This document shows, piece after piece, positions 53,801 through 55,650 of a stretch of DNA of 64,000 nt; the first letter of the stretch is position 1, and each line of letters starts with the position of its first letter. The position numbers were made by a program, and so were the translations under genes. Location of the stretch: contig JAOWCC010000577.1 in the NCBI GenBank assembly GCA_030867875.1, positions 90,687,740 through 90,751,739 of the forward strand, in the 5' to 3' direction. This stretch comes from Actinernus sp. WN-2022. Its lineage: Eukaryota > Cnidaria > Anthozoa > Actiniaria > Actinernidae. Under the pieces are notes generated by a model, which ran no database searches, was not told where the DNA came from, and saw only the letters and a list, made by a program, of their open reading frames with translations.

Positions 53801-55650
53801 CGAAACTGAGGACTATTCAGAATGTCCCTGACATTCAATTGTCACAATCATTAAAACCCCATTTACGTACGGTACGGAGACCCAAAATCTCGGCACCGTG
53901 CCAGTTTTACCCGTGCCGAGACTACCTATGAGGGGAGTGCCTCACTAAACAAGGGACTGCTTTGTTTACACATTCAAAGTAAGGGGTACCGTGCCGCAAT
54001 TTTATTGACGTGCCTTGGCGTCACTTTTTTGGGCGTGTAACTGGGGTTTTAATGTATTAGTTTACTTTTTCATTACATCTTTCGAGTTATGTTTGTGTAA
54101 AGGCAGCATGCAACCAAATTGCGAGATATGCCTGAATAATGGAAATATTGTATCAGCTCATATTACAAGTAACAGAATATGTCAAAATGTGTCCAAATTT
54201 CCATTTCGATATACCTCTTGAGTATTGTTTGCCAAGGTAGAATTTAGCGAGACATGTAAAGGCAGCATGCAACGAAATTGCGAGATATGCCTGAATAATG
54301 GCAATATTGTATCAGCTCATATTACAAGTAACAGAATATGTCAAAATGTGTCCAAATTTCCATGTCGATATACCTCTTGAGTATTGTTTGCCAAGGTAGA
54401 ATTTAGCGAGACACGTTTTTCCGCCTACAATAAGATACCAGTGTACGAAATGTCACTGTTGCATCAGGTAATTTTTTTTAAGTACAAAAGAATGATTTAC
54501 ATAAGAATCGCATAGCCAAATGCGAAATCAGATGCTGATTGGCTGAGACGGAGTGGTGATTCAGAGTGGAATCACCGCTGTAGACTACGCGCGCTATTTA
54601 TAACTTAGCAAAATATCAACAAAAGTACTAAATGATTTGCATGGCAAACTACTTGCGACATAAATAGATAGAGGATGATGCCGATATGCATAATAAATGA
54701 TATAGTCGTAGACAGCATACAGCGGACAGAAGAAATGACTAATTCATACATCATATAGAAGAAACATAAAAAATGTTAATAAGAACAAAATAAAGCTTAT
54801 TTAGTAAAAACCTTTCTGAAACACTTTGGAATCTGGAAGGGTTATGTGACATTGATCAATCTCCTCAAAATGTCCTCAGTGTCTGTAAGCAAAACCATAG
54901 GCATGACGGAAATACAACATAAATACAGTTTCAACGGAACTGATTCAAGTCGTTTTCAATCTTCAGATTTGTAAAGTGTACCAATTCAAATCCAAAAGCT
55001 TCCATGCTTCGTCCTCAAGTATTTTATGTATGGATAAACTAACCCTAAATAGTCAGTTATTTTGTTTACCTTTTATTTTCGTAGCTAGCTTGAATATAAC
55101 GAAAACATACATTTTAGTTGGTTGAATAAGAGAGCAGATAATGAAAACTTATTATTATATGATAAACAGAAAATATATTTGATTACTTTCAGTTTGCATT
55201 AAATTTCTTTCGGGTTAAGCTTGATACTTTCTGTTTTTATATATATTTACTACCTATAGTACTTGTCCTATTCAGAAAAAAAGTTTTCAGATATTCTCGT
55301 AGATTTTTCTTTCTTTCAGGCGAGATCGTTCACCTGGCTACAATTAAAGCCATTACAAGAGTTCACTATCTCGTATCTAGTGCGTTGTGCTTGAAATTAA
55401 AAAAGAAAACAAAAAATATATCCTACATATTGAACAACTGAAACGACCAGTTAATTACGAAACACCTAAATCCGATAATAGCTTGCGATTAAATATACCT
55501 ATAGCATACTTACAGGACTACTGAAATACGAAAACAAGAACCAAAATGTTACTTACCCGATACTGTCGCGCACAAAAGGTAGAAAAAAAGCAGATAAACC
55601 GCCTTGAATTTCCTTATGTGTCCAAGATTGCCTTTCCGCATCCTTTCCAT
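8673..55650 (-). CDS. Adhesion GPCR with VWA head, Ser/Thr stalk, GAIN/GPS and 7TM domain (whole gene, 18 of about 19 exons placed)
   Basis: This multi-exon gene encodes a plasma-membrane adhesion G-protein-coupled receptor. The placed exons give about 790 residues plus one unplaced exon. Domain order is signal peptide (residues about 1-31), VWA-like domain (about 38-213), Ser/Thr-rich stalk (about 214-308), GAIN domain with C-terminal GPS, seven helices and a 47-residue final-exon tail. All placed exons have AG acceptors and GT donors, and phases match at every junction except across the missing exon (exon 5 ends phase 0, exon 7 starts phase 1). Family knowledge: the GPS self-cleaves, and the new N-terminus acts as a tethered agonist. 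The helices and tail (CWIS in ECL2, WVFGLF in TM6, NSEVRKEF after TM7) most resemble group V (ADGRD-like) receptors; that is inference from recall. I see no TATA box upstream and no canonical AATAAA within about 600 bp after the stop; a variant TATAAA lies near 8,033. Confidence 0.93.
9241..9524. mobile_element. MITE, 284 bp, GGCCATCCCAATAAAAT ends
   Basis: It begins GGCCATCCCAATAAAAT and ends ATTTTATTGGGATGGCC, perfect 17-bp inverted repeats extended by TTTACCATCGCCC and GGGCGATGGTAAA. It lies in the intron between exons 18 and 19. Confidence 0.9.
9610..9651 (-). CDS. Exon 18: end of transmembrane helix 7 (14-codon micro-exon)
   Basis: This micro-exon is 42 bp, phase 0 to 0, and encodes GVMIFAFHCVGNSE. 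The pattern G-x-x-I-F-x-F-H-C is the usual end of TM7 in adhesion receptors. The acceptor is TTTCAACAG|GG and the donor GAG|GTATAT. It joins NSLQ of exon 17 to VRKEF of exon 19. Confidence 0.94.
10030..10800 (-). pseudogene. Decayed DIRS-like retroelement, RT/RNase H region
   Basis: Minus-strand frames give KFLGFWVDSDLQAFVYK and, in the next frame, EEKKRKFAAFRDSVLQFAA, then VKTFEFLGEQASFPLVLTRL. This order (F-L-G-x-x-V-D-S, basic segment, K-T-x-x-F-x-G) matches the end of reverse transcriptase and start of RNase H in DIRS-type elements. The pieces sit in different frames, so the copy is dead. The assignment to DIRS rather than Gypsy is inference. Confidence 0.55.
10660..11025 (-). pseudogene. 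Upstream (gag-like) ORF of the same retroelement, frameshifted
   Basis: Minus-strand frames give LQKKIYALQSSVNSSKVEQA, then RQLASRQQALVDPFALVAGI and ERLADNARNAAKPRP stop; the adjacent frame continues KRFDAIYKQCRLLMRSSELA and QIVLQLLGDKEEKEVARQI. It reads as one helical, gag-like protein broken by a frameshift near 10,830. No zinc knuckle is seen. Confidence 0.45.
11300..11845. repeat. 31-bp tandem array
   Basis: About 16 variable copies of a 31-bp unit (GCACCACACAGGCGACTTGA then TAGAAAATTAT) lie head to tail; two stray copies occur at 12,841-12,893. The array lies in an intron next to the DIRS-like fragment. Confidence 0.9.
11954..12703 (-). other. Unassigned minus-strand open frames
   Basis: Two frames (11,954-12,286 and 12,497-12,703) have non-repetitive protein-like composition (for example RAHFVGNPTEESILTADEF, and DRLTLPLWRKTHLFWRSFF) but no domain I recognise. 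Between them lie stops in every frame. They sit between the 31-bp array and its stray copies, so they probably belong to a mobile element. Confidence 0.25.
13211..13551 (-). other. Pro/Ala/Val-rich open frame of unknown nature
   Basis: From an ATG at 13,551 the frame reads MANVDQVPHRPDQARILDAL then a long run rich in Val, Pro and Ala (VPPVVPGAAIPAPNPVAAP). It could be the N-terminus of a retroelement gag or a low-complexity chance frame. No domain is recognised. The region is inside the intron between exons 17 and 18. Confidence 0.3.
14180..14306 (-). CDS. Exon 17: transmembrane helices 6 and 7 (first part)
   Basis: The exon is 127 bp, phase 2 to 0. It contains SVVLLPLLGLTWVFGLFSAM (TM6 with the conserved G-L-T-W-V-F-G) and ENLIFQYIFAITNSLQ (TM7). 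The acceptor is CACGTTTAG|G and the donor CAG|GTAAGT. Confidence 0.97.
14430..14467. repeat. 14-bp tandem repeat
   Basis: Three copies of GGTACGCATGCGTG-like sequence lie in a row. Confidence 0.75.
15345..15690. repeat. Dispersed repeat shared with 40,550-41,010
   Basis: Shared blocks include GCGCATGCGTTTTTGA-like sequence, CCCGCCGAAACTAAAATAAA-like sequence and CAGCGGAGCATAAC. It ends just before exon 16. Confidence 0.6.
15708..15784 (-). CDS. Exon 16: end of TM5 and intracellular loop 3
   Basis: The exon is 77 bp, phase 0 to 2. It encodes VNMMVLLAVLRLRASLEK then TCIRSQMK. VN at the end of TM5 and the basic loop lead into SGARVSVV of exon 17. The exon begins GTAAAT directly after CCTTTCAG. 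The donor is AA|GTAAGA. The intron upstream of it (5.6 kb) holds the pentanucleotide repeat tract. Confidence 0.92.
16459..17401. repeat. Compound pentanucleotide microsatellite: (ATCGC)n, (ATCCT ATTCT)n, (ATTCT)~142
   Basis: Roughly 16,460-16,516 is ATCGC repeats, 16,517-16,690 is a 10-bp unit alternating ATCCT and ATTCT, and 16,691-17,401 is pure ATTCT (about 142 copies). No interruption is visible in the last block. It lies in the 5.6-kb intron between exons 15 and 16; the receptor transcript would contain AGAAU repeats. Frames remain open throughout, producing meaningless periodic ORFs. Confidence 0.98.
17410..19660. other. Intronic sequence, no gene
   Basis: I see no exon-like frame. 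A phrase AAACGTTCAGTTTGGA recurs at about 17,943 and 18,357, and ATGACCACAACTTCG twice near 17,980-18,020, so the region holds old repeats. Confidence 0.45.
19660..20290. repeat. Decayed nested inverted repeats
   Basis: TGCATATAAGCCCTGGC near 19,742 is matched by GCCAGGGCTTATATGCA near 20,256. Inside, TTTTGACGTCATCAACAGAAC near 19,940 is matched by GTTCTGTTGATGACGTCACG near 20,085. They look like one small element inside another. Confidence 0.6.
20720..20812 (-). repeat. tRNA-like SINE head, decayed
   Basis: The minus strand reads CCGCTTAGTGTAGTGGTCAT (A-box-like) and GGTTACGAGTTGGAGCC (B-box-like, one insertion). It is not a functional tRNA gene. Confidence 0.45.
20856..21327. mobile_element. 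MITE with CGTAAAAATTCGATTTAGC ends
   Basis: The left end ACCGTAAAAATTCGATTTAGC is matched by GCTAAATCGAATTTTTACGG at the right. The interior has repeated GGGCGCTTATT motifs. It ends about 107 bp from exon 15 on the intron side. Confidence 0.85.
21434..21500 (-). CDS. Exon 15: extracellular loop 2 and transmembrane helix 5
   Basis: The exon is 67 bp, phase 2 to 0. It encodes CWISLNGNTIWAF then TGPALFIIL. The C-W-x-S and I-W-A-F-x-G-P motifs are hallmarks of adhesion GPCR ECL2 and TM5. The acceptor is CATTTAACAG|C and the donor TTG|GTAAGG. Confidence 0.95.
21803..21833. repeat. Poly-C / poly-A tract
   Basis: A run of about 19 C is followed by about 11 A, in the intron between exons 14 and 15. 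Confidence 0.9.
21953..22489. repeat. Repeat with two 195-bp arms in direct orientation
   Basis: Two near-identical arms (21,953-22,148 and 22,293-22,489; ACGTAAGATAGGGAATCGAC to the CACTTTAA end) flank a 145-bp centre. A second copy with inverted arms lies at 44,782-45,327. Confidence 0.9.
23097..23163 (-). CDS. Exon 14: transmembrane helix 4
   Basis: The exon is 67 bp, phase 1 to 2. It encodes GLPLCIVVIASSISHQGYG then MPD. The GWGLP junction with exon 13 is typical of adhesion receptors. The acceptor is GATTGAAG|GG, weaker than the others. The donor is TT|GTAAGT. Confidence 0.93.
23733..23996. mobile_element. Foldback MITE, about 264 bp
   Basis: The arms pair over most of the element: GATGATAATGTCGAATAAAA with TTTTATTCGACATTATCATC, and GTGAGCGCGCGCGCGAGC-like sequence with its inverse; AATGGCGCAAAAATATTTT pairs with AATATTTTCGCGCCATT at the centre. 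Confidence 0.85.
23989..24394. mobile_element. MITE, 406 bp, ACACGACTTTCATAATGGCC ends
   Basis: The left arm ACACGACTTTCATAATGGCC continues GCCTCCTAATTTGCAT; the right arm is its inverse, ending GGCCATTATGAAAGTCGTGT. It abuts the previous element. Confidence 0.9.
24400..25367. other. Intronic sequence, no gene
   Basis: I see no exon-like signal or clear element. Confidence 0.4.
25368..25600. mobile_element. MITE with TATAGAGCG ends, abutting the exon 13 donor
   Basis: TATAGAGCG at the left is matched by CGCTCTATA at the right, with CATATG near each end. It is related by ends to 4,702-4,958. Its right end is 16 bp downstream of exon 13 in the direction of transcription. Confidence 0.8.
25616..25766 (-). 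CDS. Exon 13: transmembrane helix 3 to start of helix 4
   Basis: The exon is 151 bp, phase 0 to 1. It begins VACKLYAAIMFYCFMSVFTW followed by MLVEGVHLYQMV (TM3 with the conserved Cys and W-M-L-x-E-G) and ends in YYGIGWG, the start of TM4. The Cys is expected to pair with the Cys of CWIS in exon 15. The exon begins with GT directly after the acceptor CTTCAG. The donor is G|GTAAGT. Confidence 0.96.
25786..26133. repeat. Tandem duplication, 174-bp unit
   Basis: The segment beginning AGTTAATAGTCTACTCAAAA occurs at 25,786 and 25,960 with few differences. It begins 20 bp upstream of the exon 13 acceptor. Part of the unit (ATATGACTTCATTTATTTAA-like) recurs near 42,975. Confidence 0.92.
26590..26680. 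mobile_element. Truncated CAGGAGCCC-family MITE
   Basis: CAAGAGCCCATTACCAGGAG and the following 70 bp match the start of the full element at 31,517. The match stops where the LINE fragment begins. Confidence 0.75.
26690..28045 (+). pseudogene. 5'-truncated LINE fragment (RT C-terminal region)
   Basis: The plus strand gives LNYIWGG, YEDGGLKLPDLDTCIKET, then SLQYRLLNNCLYLNKDLYRF and the zinc-binding C-terminal motif: CCSFCQL, stop, EETMVHFFVQCPFS, where cysteine and histidine spacing matches the zf-RVT domain. It runs on to a basic C-terminus at 27,943 and A-rich tails near 28,030. Stops and frameshifts make it inactive. Resemblance to L1/Tx1-like LINEs of cnidarians is from recall. Confidence 0.82.
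28411..29136. mobile_element. Foldback element, 726 bp, TTAA ends
   Basis: Long inverted arms of about 195 bp begin TTAAAGGGATACCCGAGTGA and end with its inverse. The inner arm ends are at about 28,604 and 28,941. TTAA at both outer ends fits a TTAA target duplication (piggyBac- or Kolobok-like). The 335-bp centre has a small basic open frame (28,612-28,800) with no recognised domain. Confidence 0.9.
29215..29323 (-). CDS. Exon 12: intracellular loop 1 and transmembrane helix 2
   Basis: The exon is 109 bp, phase 2 to 0. It reads VLKSERTRIHCNLSIAVGM then SQILFLAAGSEVLVSNE. The R-x-H-x-N-L-S pattern at the start of TM2 is conserved in adhesion GPCRs. The acceptor is TTTTGTTTCAG|A and the donor GAG|GTAAGA. 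A large foldback element with TTAA ends lies 79 bp downstream in the intron. Confidence 0.95.
29690..29893 (-). mobile_element. tRNA-derived SINE
   Basis: The minus strand begins GGGGTGGCGCAGTGGTTAAG (A box) and has CCAGGTTCGATTCCCGG (perfect B box) about 50 bp on, followed by a non-tRNA body with CCGGGTTCTCCGGTTTTCCT. The head resembles a serine or leucine tRNA, but the body shows it is a SINE of the type common in corals. It lies in the intron between exons 11 and 12. Confidence 0.85.
30066..30172 (-). CDS. Exon 11: transmembrane helix 1
   Basis: The exon is 107 bp, phase 0 to 2. After PTPEKHRRV comes the hydrophobic stretch LSIISYIGCSMSIIGVFLTI continuing VTFICLP, which is TM1. The acceptor is TACTTGCCAG|CCT and the donor CTCCC|GTGAGT. 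It follows the GPS exon by 1.8 kb. Confidence 0.94.
30328..30473. mobile_element. MITE, TACTACAACTACCAGAA family, copy 1
   Basis: AACTACAACTATACCAGAA at the left is matched by TTCTGGTAGTTGTAGTA at the right, followed by GTGACGTCATC. Other copies are at 34,590-34,723 and 48,807-48,957, with a partial one at 39,996-40,035. Confidence 0.82.
31517..31820. mobile_element. CAGGAGCCC-family MITE, full copy with target duplication
   Basis: The element is 304 bp with ends CAGGAGCCCATTACCAGGAG and its inverse. ATTTCGG directly flanks both ends, a 7-bp target-site duplication. It lies in the intron between exons 10 and 11. Confidence 0.93.
32020..32143 (-). CDS. Exon 10: GPCR proteolysis site (GPS) and tethered agonist
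   Basis: The exon is 124 bp, phase 2 to 0. It contains GWSTDGC, then TECQCNHMTHYAVLMSLG, which is the GPS signature with Trp, the Cys pattern C...C-x-C, and the catalytic triplet H-M/T. Family knowledge: autoproteolysis occurs between the residue after His and the following Thr or Ser, leaving THYAVLM as the N-terminus of the membrane fragment. All residues needed for cleavage are present. The donor is AAG|GTTAGT. Confidence 0.96.
32688..32802. mobile_element. Foldback MITE, 115 bp
   Basis: It is nearly palindromic throughout: AGGAAAATCACATGCCTGAC at the left and its near-inverse at the right, with GGTAATTCCACGT pairing with ACGTGGAATTACC inside. Confidence 0.92.
32845..33160. mobile_element. 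MITE with AGTTAACAGAGTGGAATGG ends
   Basis: AGTTAACAGAGTGGAATGGT near 32,850 is matched by ACCATTCCACTCTATTAACT near 33,125, with matching GTGCAT outside. Confidence 0.65.
33431..33561. mobile_element. MITE, 131 bp, CATTTCAGACCACGTGAT ends
   Basis: Perfect 18-bp terminal inverted repeats CATTTCAGACCACGTGAT and ATCACGTGGTCTGAAATG. Confidence 0.88.
33996..34402. mobile_element. MITE, 407 bp, AACAAGGACCCGCAC ends
   Basis: AACAAGGACCCGCACTATAA at the left is matched by a near-inverse ending GTGCGGGTCCTTGTT. Long open frames entering from the left (33,656-34,160) have no recognised domain. Confidence 0.85.
34590..34723. mobile_element. MITE, TACTACAACTACCAGAA family, copy 2
   Basis: TACTACAACTACCAGAA and TTCTGGTAGTTGTAGTA are perfect ends, with extended weaker pairing outside (GGCGTCA and TGACGTC). 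Confidence 0.88.
34878..35161. mobile_element. CAGGAGCCC-family MITE, shorter variant with target duplication
   Basis: Ends CAGGAGCCCATTACCAGGAG and AGTGGCTCCTG are flanked by ACGTGCC and ACGTACC (7 bp, one mismatch). The interior carries its own inverted match, GTGAGTCAGCGTATGACCGG with its inverse. Confidence 0.85.
35343..35469. mobile_element. MITE, TGGGTTGCA ends, copy 1
   Basis: TGGGTTGCAATCATTCCTAA begins it and GTGCAACCCA ends it, with GGCCATCTTGGTTGGTAGGA inverted inside. A relative is nested at 42,465-42,573. Confidence 0.82.
35953..36022 (-). CDS. Exon 9: GAIN subdomain B strands
   Basis: The exon is 70 bp, phase 1 to 2, encoding (G)YGGIVTIIFYPFKALREG then NLLDE. VTIIFY is a hydrophobic beta-strand of the GAIN sandwich. 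The acceptor follows a long T tract (TTTTTTTCTAG|GA). The donor is GACGA|GTAGGT; reading past it meets an in-frame TAG, so this donor is needed. Confidence 0.85.
36568..36879. mobile_element. MITE, 312 bp, CTATGCATAA ends
   Basis: CTATGCATAA and TTATGCATAG are the outer ends. Inside, GAGGCCGGTAGGTCCTCTGG then AATGTTGAA has an exact inverse near 36,815-36,850. Confidence 0.88.
37081..39420 (+). pseudogene. LINE retrotransposon, 5'-truncated and internally deleted
   Basis: The plus strand encodes reverse transcriptase blocks: VIAKRLEKVLP, NAFVKGRTIFDAARTIDDLL, TTIDFEKAFDSVNRLFL, then GFATPFFEVTKGVRQGNPLS and PYLFTLVLETLA. The next block that should hold F-A-D-D is collapsed to FIFDDYIIREFGLYSGLKLN, so about 30-40 residues are missing. 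Downstream come GWKWRGLTLTGKIQIIKTFA, and a C-terminal zinc-binding motif CSFCHSEEETVEHLFFHC (38,830-38,880). Stops and frameshifts are frequent. Resemblance to Tx1/L1-like elements is from recall. Confidence 0.92.
39425..39804. mobile_element. MITE, about 380 bp, long inverted arms
   Basis: AGATATCAATTATATACCAA at the left has its near-inverse at the right; inside, TAATTACATGACGTCAGGGG (left) matches CCCCTGACGTCATGTAATTA (right). It directly abuts the 3' end of the LINE. Confidence 0.88.
40070..40189 (-). CDS. Exon 8: GAIN subdomain B strands
   Basis: The exon is 120 bp, phase 1 to 1, encoding LSISSVNMATFEGYEYG, then SLHIPGDIFKEQQIKG. The SLHIP segment matches the conserved beta-strand plus proline of GAIN domains. 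The acceptor is AAACTTCAG|TT and the donor AAAAG|GTACGA. Confidence 0.9.
40261..40508. mobile_element. MITE, CCAGAAGTC ends, copy 1
   Basis: CCAGAAGTCC begins and GACTTCTGG ends it. The interior phrase TACACCGTAAACTGATGGGC is shared with the element at 48,201-48,451. It is 72 bp from exon 8 on the acceptor side. Confidence 0.8.
40550..41010. repeat. Dispersed repeat shared with 15,345-15,690
   Basis: See the other copy; shared phrases include GCGCATGCG and CAGCGGAGCATAAC. Confidence 0.55.
41148..41252 (-). CDS. Exon 7: GAIN subdomain A, last helix
   Basis: The exon is 105 bp, phase 1 to 1. It reads FQVLNSLESYSIEVAEHM then KNLSINRTLQINTGNI, a helix followed by the first strand region. The acceptor is AATTCTACAG|GA and the donor ATTG|GTAAAA. 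Joining to exon 8 yields N-I-V-L-S-I-S-S-V-N, the typical start of the GAIN beta-sandwich, which strongly supports the junction. N-glycosylation sequons NLS and NRT are present. Confidence 0.85.
41400..41580. repeat. Clustered CTTGCATTAACTTGCATTGA-like motifs
   Basis: Many GCAAGT/ACTTGC words recur here and, inverted, at 42,170-42,290, forming a weak outer frame around the nested elements between. Confidence 0.5.
41621..42114. mobile_element. MITE with CAGGAAGCCCACATGTAAGA ends, host of a nested element
   Basis: The left arm CAGGAAGCCCACATGTAAGA then CTGGCC is matched by GCCAGTCTTAGATGTGGGCT at the right. Another MITE sits inside. Confidence 0.82.
41749..41999. mobile_element. MITE nested inside 41,621-42,114
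   Basis: TAAAGCCCCGGTCAAACGAG then CATGAAAGCGCATG is matched at the right by CATGCGCTATCATGCTTGTT then TACTGGGGCTTA. Confidence 0.82.
42363..42658. mobile_element. CAGGAGCCC-family MITE, copy carrying a nested element
   Basis: The ends are CAGGAGCCCATAACTAGGAG and its near-inverse. The interior contains a TGGGTTGCA-type MITE at 42,465-42,573. Confidence 0.88.
42465..42573. mobile_element. MITE, TGGGTTGCA ends, copy 2 (nested)
   Basis: TGGGTTGCACCAGTGG begins it and TTAGGAATGATTGCAACCCA ends it, with the same right end as the left end of 35,343-35,469 in inverse. Confidence 0.75.
43018..43101. mobile_element. Foldback MITE, CCGCCATGTTGGTGTAC arms
   Basis: GCCGCCATGTTGGTGTACAG is followed about 45 bp later by CTGTACACCAACATGGCCGC. 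Confidence 0.85.
43223..43342. mobile_element. MITE, 120 bp, GGGCCGGGTTGTTCAAAGCC ends, copy 1
   Basis: Arms of about 40 bp (GGGCCGGGTTGTTCAAAGCC then CGATTAGTG) are inverted at the right. A second 120-bp copy is at 53,114-53,233 in the opposite orientation. Confidence 0.94.
44000..44090. repeat. Tandem repeat, about 30-bp unit
   Basis: Three copies of TATGTAAGTGTTCCAGTTCA-like sequence lie in a row. Confidence 0.75.
44240..44560. other. Open minus-strand frame next to tRNA-like remnant
   Basis: The frame at 44,305-44,544 (for example DYVIFDDEMDVKIFQGAPGL) has protein-like composition but no GAIN pattern and wrong phases for exon 6. TTAAGCGCCGGTCTGTTGTG on the plus strand at 44,259 looks like a tRNA-derived SINE head. 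Nature unknown. Confidence 0.3.
44782..45327. repeat. Repeat with two 195-bp arms in inverted orientation
   Basis: The arms at 44,782-44,976 (inverse) and 45,132-45,327 (forward) are the same sequence as the direct arms at 21,953-22,489; the centre is also shared but turned round. Confidence 0.9.
45624..45695 (-). CDS. Exon 5: GAIN subdomain A helix
   Basis: The exon is 72 bp, phase 0 to 0, encoding 24 residues beginning EFVSRAARLLQNSNVLDKEM, an amphipathic helix of the kind found before the GAIN beta-sandwich. The acceptor is TTAATTTCAG|GAG and the donor ACC|GTATGT. Confidence 0.78.
45750..45812 (+). repeat. Possible tRNA-like SINE head
   Basis: GTCGCGCAGTGGGTTAGTGC followed by CCCGAGTTGGATTTC has decayed A- and B-box character. 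Confidence 0.35.
46108..46610. repeat. Tandem array, four units of 128-129 bp with CRE-like motifs
   Basis: The phrase GTGACCGATGACGTCATCG occurs at 46,121, 46,249, 46,378 and 46,506, each followed by a second CGTCA word and GGGACCCA. The units contain TGACGTCA (CRE core) and mostly CACGTG (E-box). Confidence 0.93.
47243..47555. repeat. Direct duplication of about 110 bp
   Basis: CAAGAAAAAAGCTCAAAGAA to AAATGAAGAAACGGAT at 47,243 recurs near 47,457 with small changes, separated by unrelated sequence. Confidence 0.8.
48201..48451. mobile_element. MITE, CCAGAAGTC-type ends, copy 2
   Basis: CCAGAAATCTCGAT and GAGACTTCTGG are the ends; the interior phrase TACCGTAAACTGATGGGCCG matches 40,261-40,508. 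It ends 135 bp from exon 4 on the donor side. Confidence 0.78.
48586..48650 (-). CDS. Exon 4: start of GAIN domain (subdomain A)
   Basis: The exon is 65 bp and phase 1 to 0. It encodes D-YYSVLSYKTAKIDPSNDTAIK. The acceptor GCTTTGCAG and donor AAG|GTAGGC are both good. Joining to exon 5 gives a continuous helical segment, as expected for the helical GAIN subdomain A. Confidence 0.75.
48807..48957. mobile_element. MITE, TACTACAACTACCAGAA family, diverged copy
   Basis: CGTCAGGTGACTACTACCAC and GCATTCTGGTCAGACGTCAT bracket an interior (CTTATTCAGATTTTCCAACTCC) like the other copies. Confidence 0.7.
49045..49956. mobile_element. Inverted-repeat element with poly-G/poly-C subterminal tracts, touching the exon 3 donor
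   Basis: The left end GAGTGTTCATTATTTATGG is followed by about 24 G; the right end has about 17 C, a T and 7 C, then TTCAATCCAAAATATTGAAC and ACTC. GAGTGTTC is a perfect terminal inverted repeat, followed by imperfect pairing. It starts six bases into the intron after exon 3. Confidence 0.82.
49963..50247 (-). CDS. Exon 3: Ser/Thr-rich stalk
   Basis: The exon is 285 bp, phase 1 to 1, and encodes 95 residues rich in Ser, Thr, Val and Pro (for example TPLFETTKVTPSLPSLPF and TIQSSSSVINTEPNN) with no cysteine or hydrophobic core. It fits a mucin-like, probably O-glycosylated spacer between the VWA head and the GAIN domain. The acceptor is TATTTTCAG|CAAAG and the donor AAAG|GTAAAG. An inverted-repeat element begins directly after the first six intron bases. 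Confidence 0.85.
51448..51483. repeat. Perfect 16-bp hairpin next to the exon 2 donor
   Basis: ACCAAGAGACCATCAC, a 4-base loop, then GTGATGGTCTCTTGGT. Flanks are GTAGAA and AGAAAC. It starts 19 bases into the intron after exon 2. Confidence 0.95.
51503..52048 (-). CDS. Exon 2: von Willebrand factor A-like domain
   Basis: One 546-bp exon (phase 1 to 1) encodes the whole extracellular head, 182 codons, the usual size of a VWA domain. The first strand reads FRLAIAMDSTKMN, the place where VWA domains carry the metal-binding DxSxS motif. Here it is D47-S-T49-K-M51, so the second serine is lost. Alternating hydrophobic strands follow (DVAISLFDFE, PNVFLLIKLQ, VLKIAVTVGV), as expected for a Rossmann-like fold. 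The acceptor is TTTCAG|GG and the donor AGTG|GTAAGT. VWA domains bind matrix or cell-surface ligands. Without a full MIDAS, binding here may not depend on metal. VWA assignment is by pattern; a search could reassign it. Confidence 0.8.
53114..53233. mobile_element. MITE, 120 bp, GGGCCGGGTTGTTCAAAGCC ends, copy 2
   Basis: It has the same length and arms as 43,223-43,342, inverted. It lies in the intron between exons 1 and 2. Confidence 0.94.
53533..53620. mobile_element. Short MITE, ATAAATACCAG ends
   Basis: CATAAATACCAGCGAGAAGG is matched by ACCTTCTCTCTGGTATTTAT about 45 bp later. Confidence 0.75.
54096..54413. repeat. Tandem duplication, 159-bp unit
   Basis: TGTAAAGGCAGCATGCAAC recurs after 159 bp and the copies differ at only a handful of positions, so the duplication is recent. 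Confidence 0.95.
55557..55650 (-). CDS. Exon 1: start codon and signal peptide
   Basis: The exon encodes 31 residues, beginning MERMRKGNLG, with basic residues followed by a hydrophobic core (VYLLFFYLLCATVS), a classic signal peptide. The first in-frame ATG is at 55,650, with an in-frame stop about 100 bp upstream. A second ATG at 55,641 would work equally well as a signal peptide start. The donor is G|GTAAGT, phase 1. The next exon is 3.5 kb away and continues the frame as V-S-G-D-S-A-C. Confidence 0.85.
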
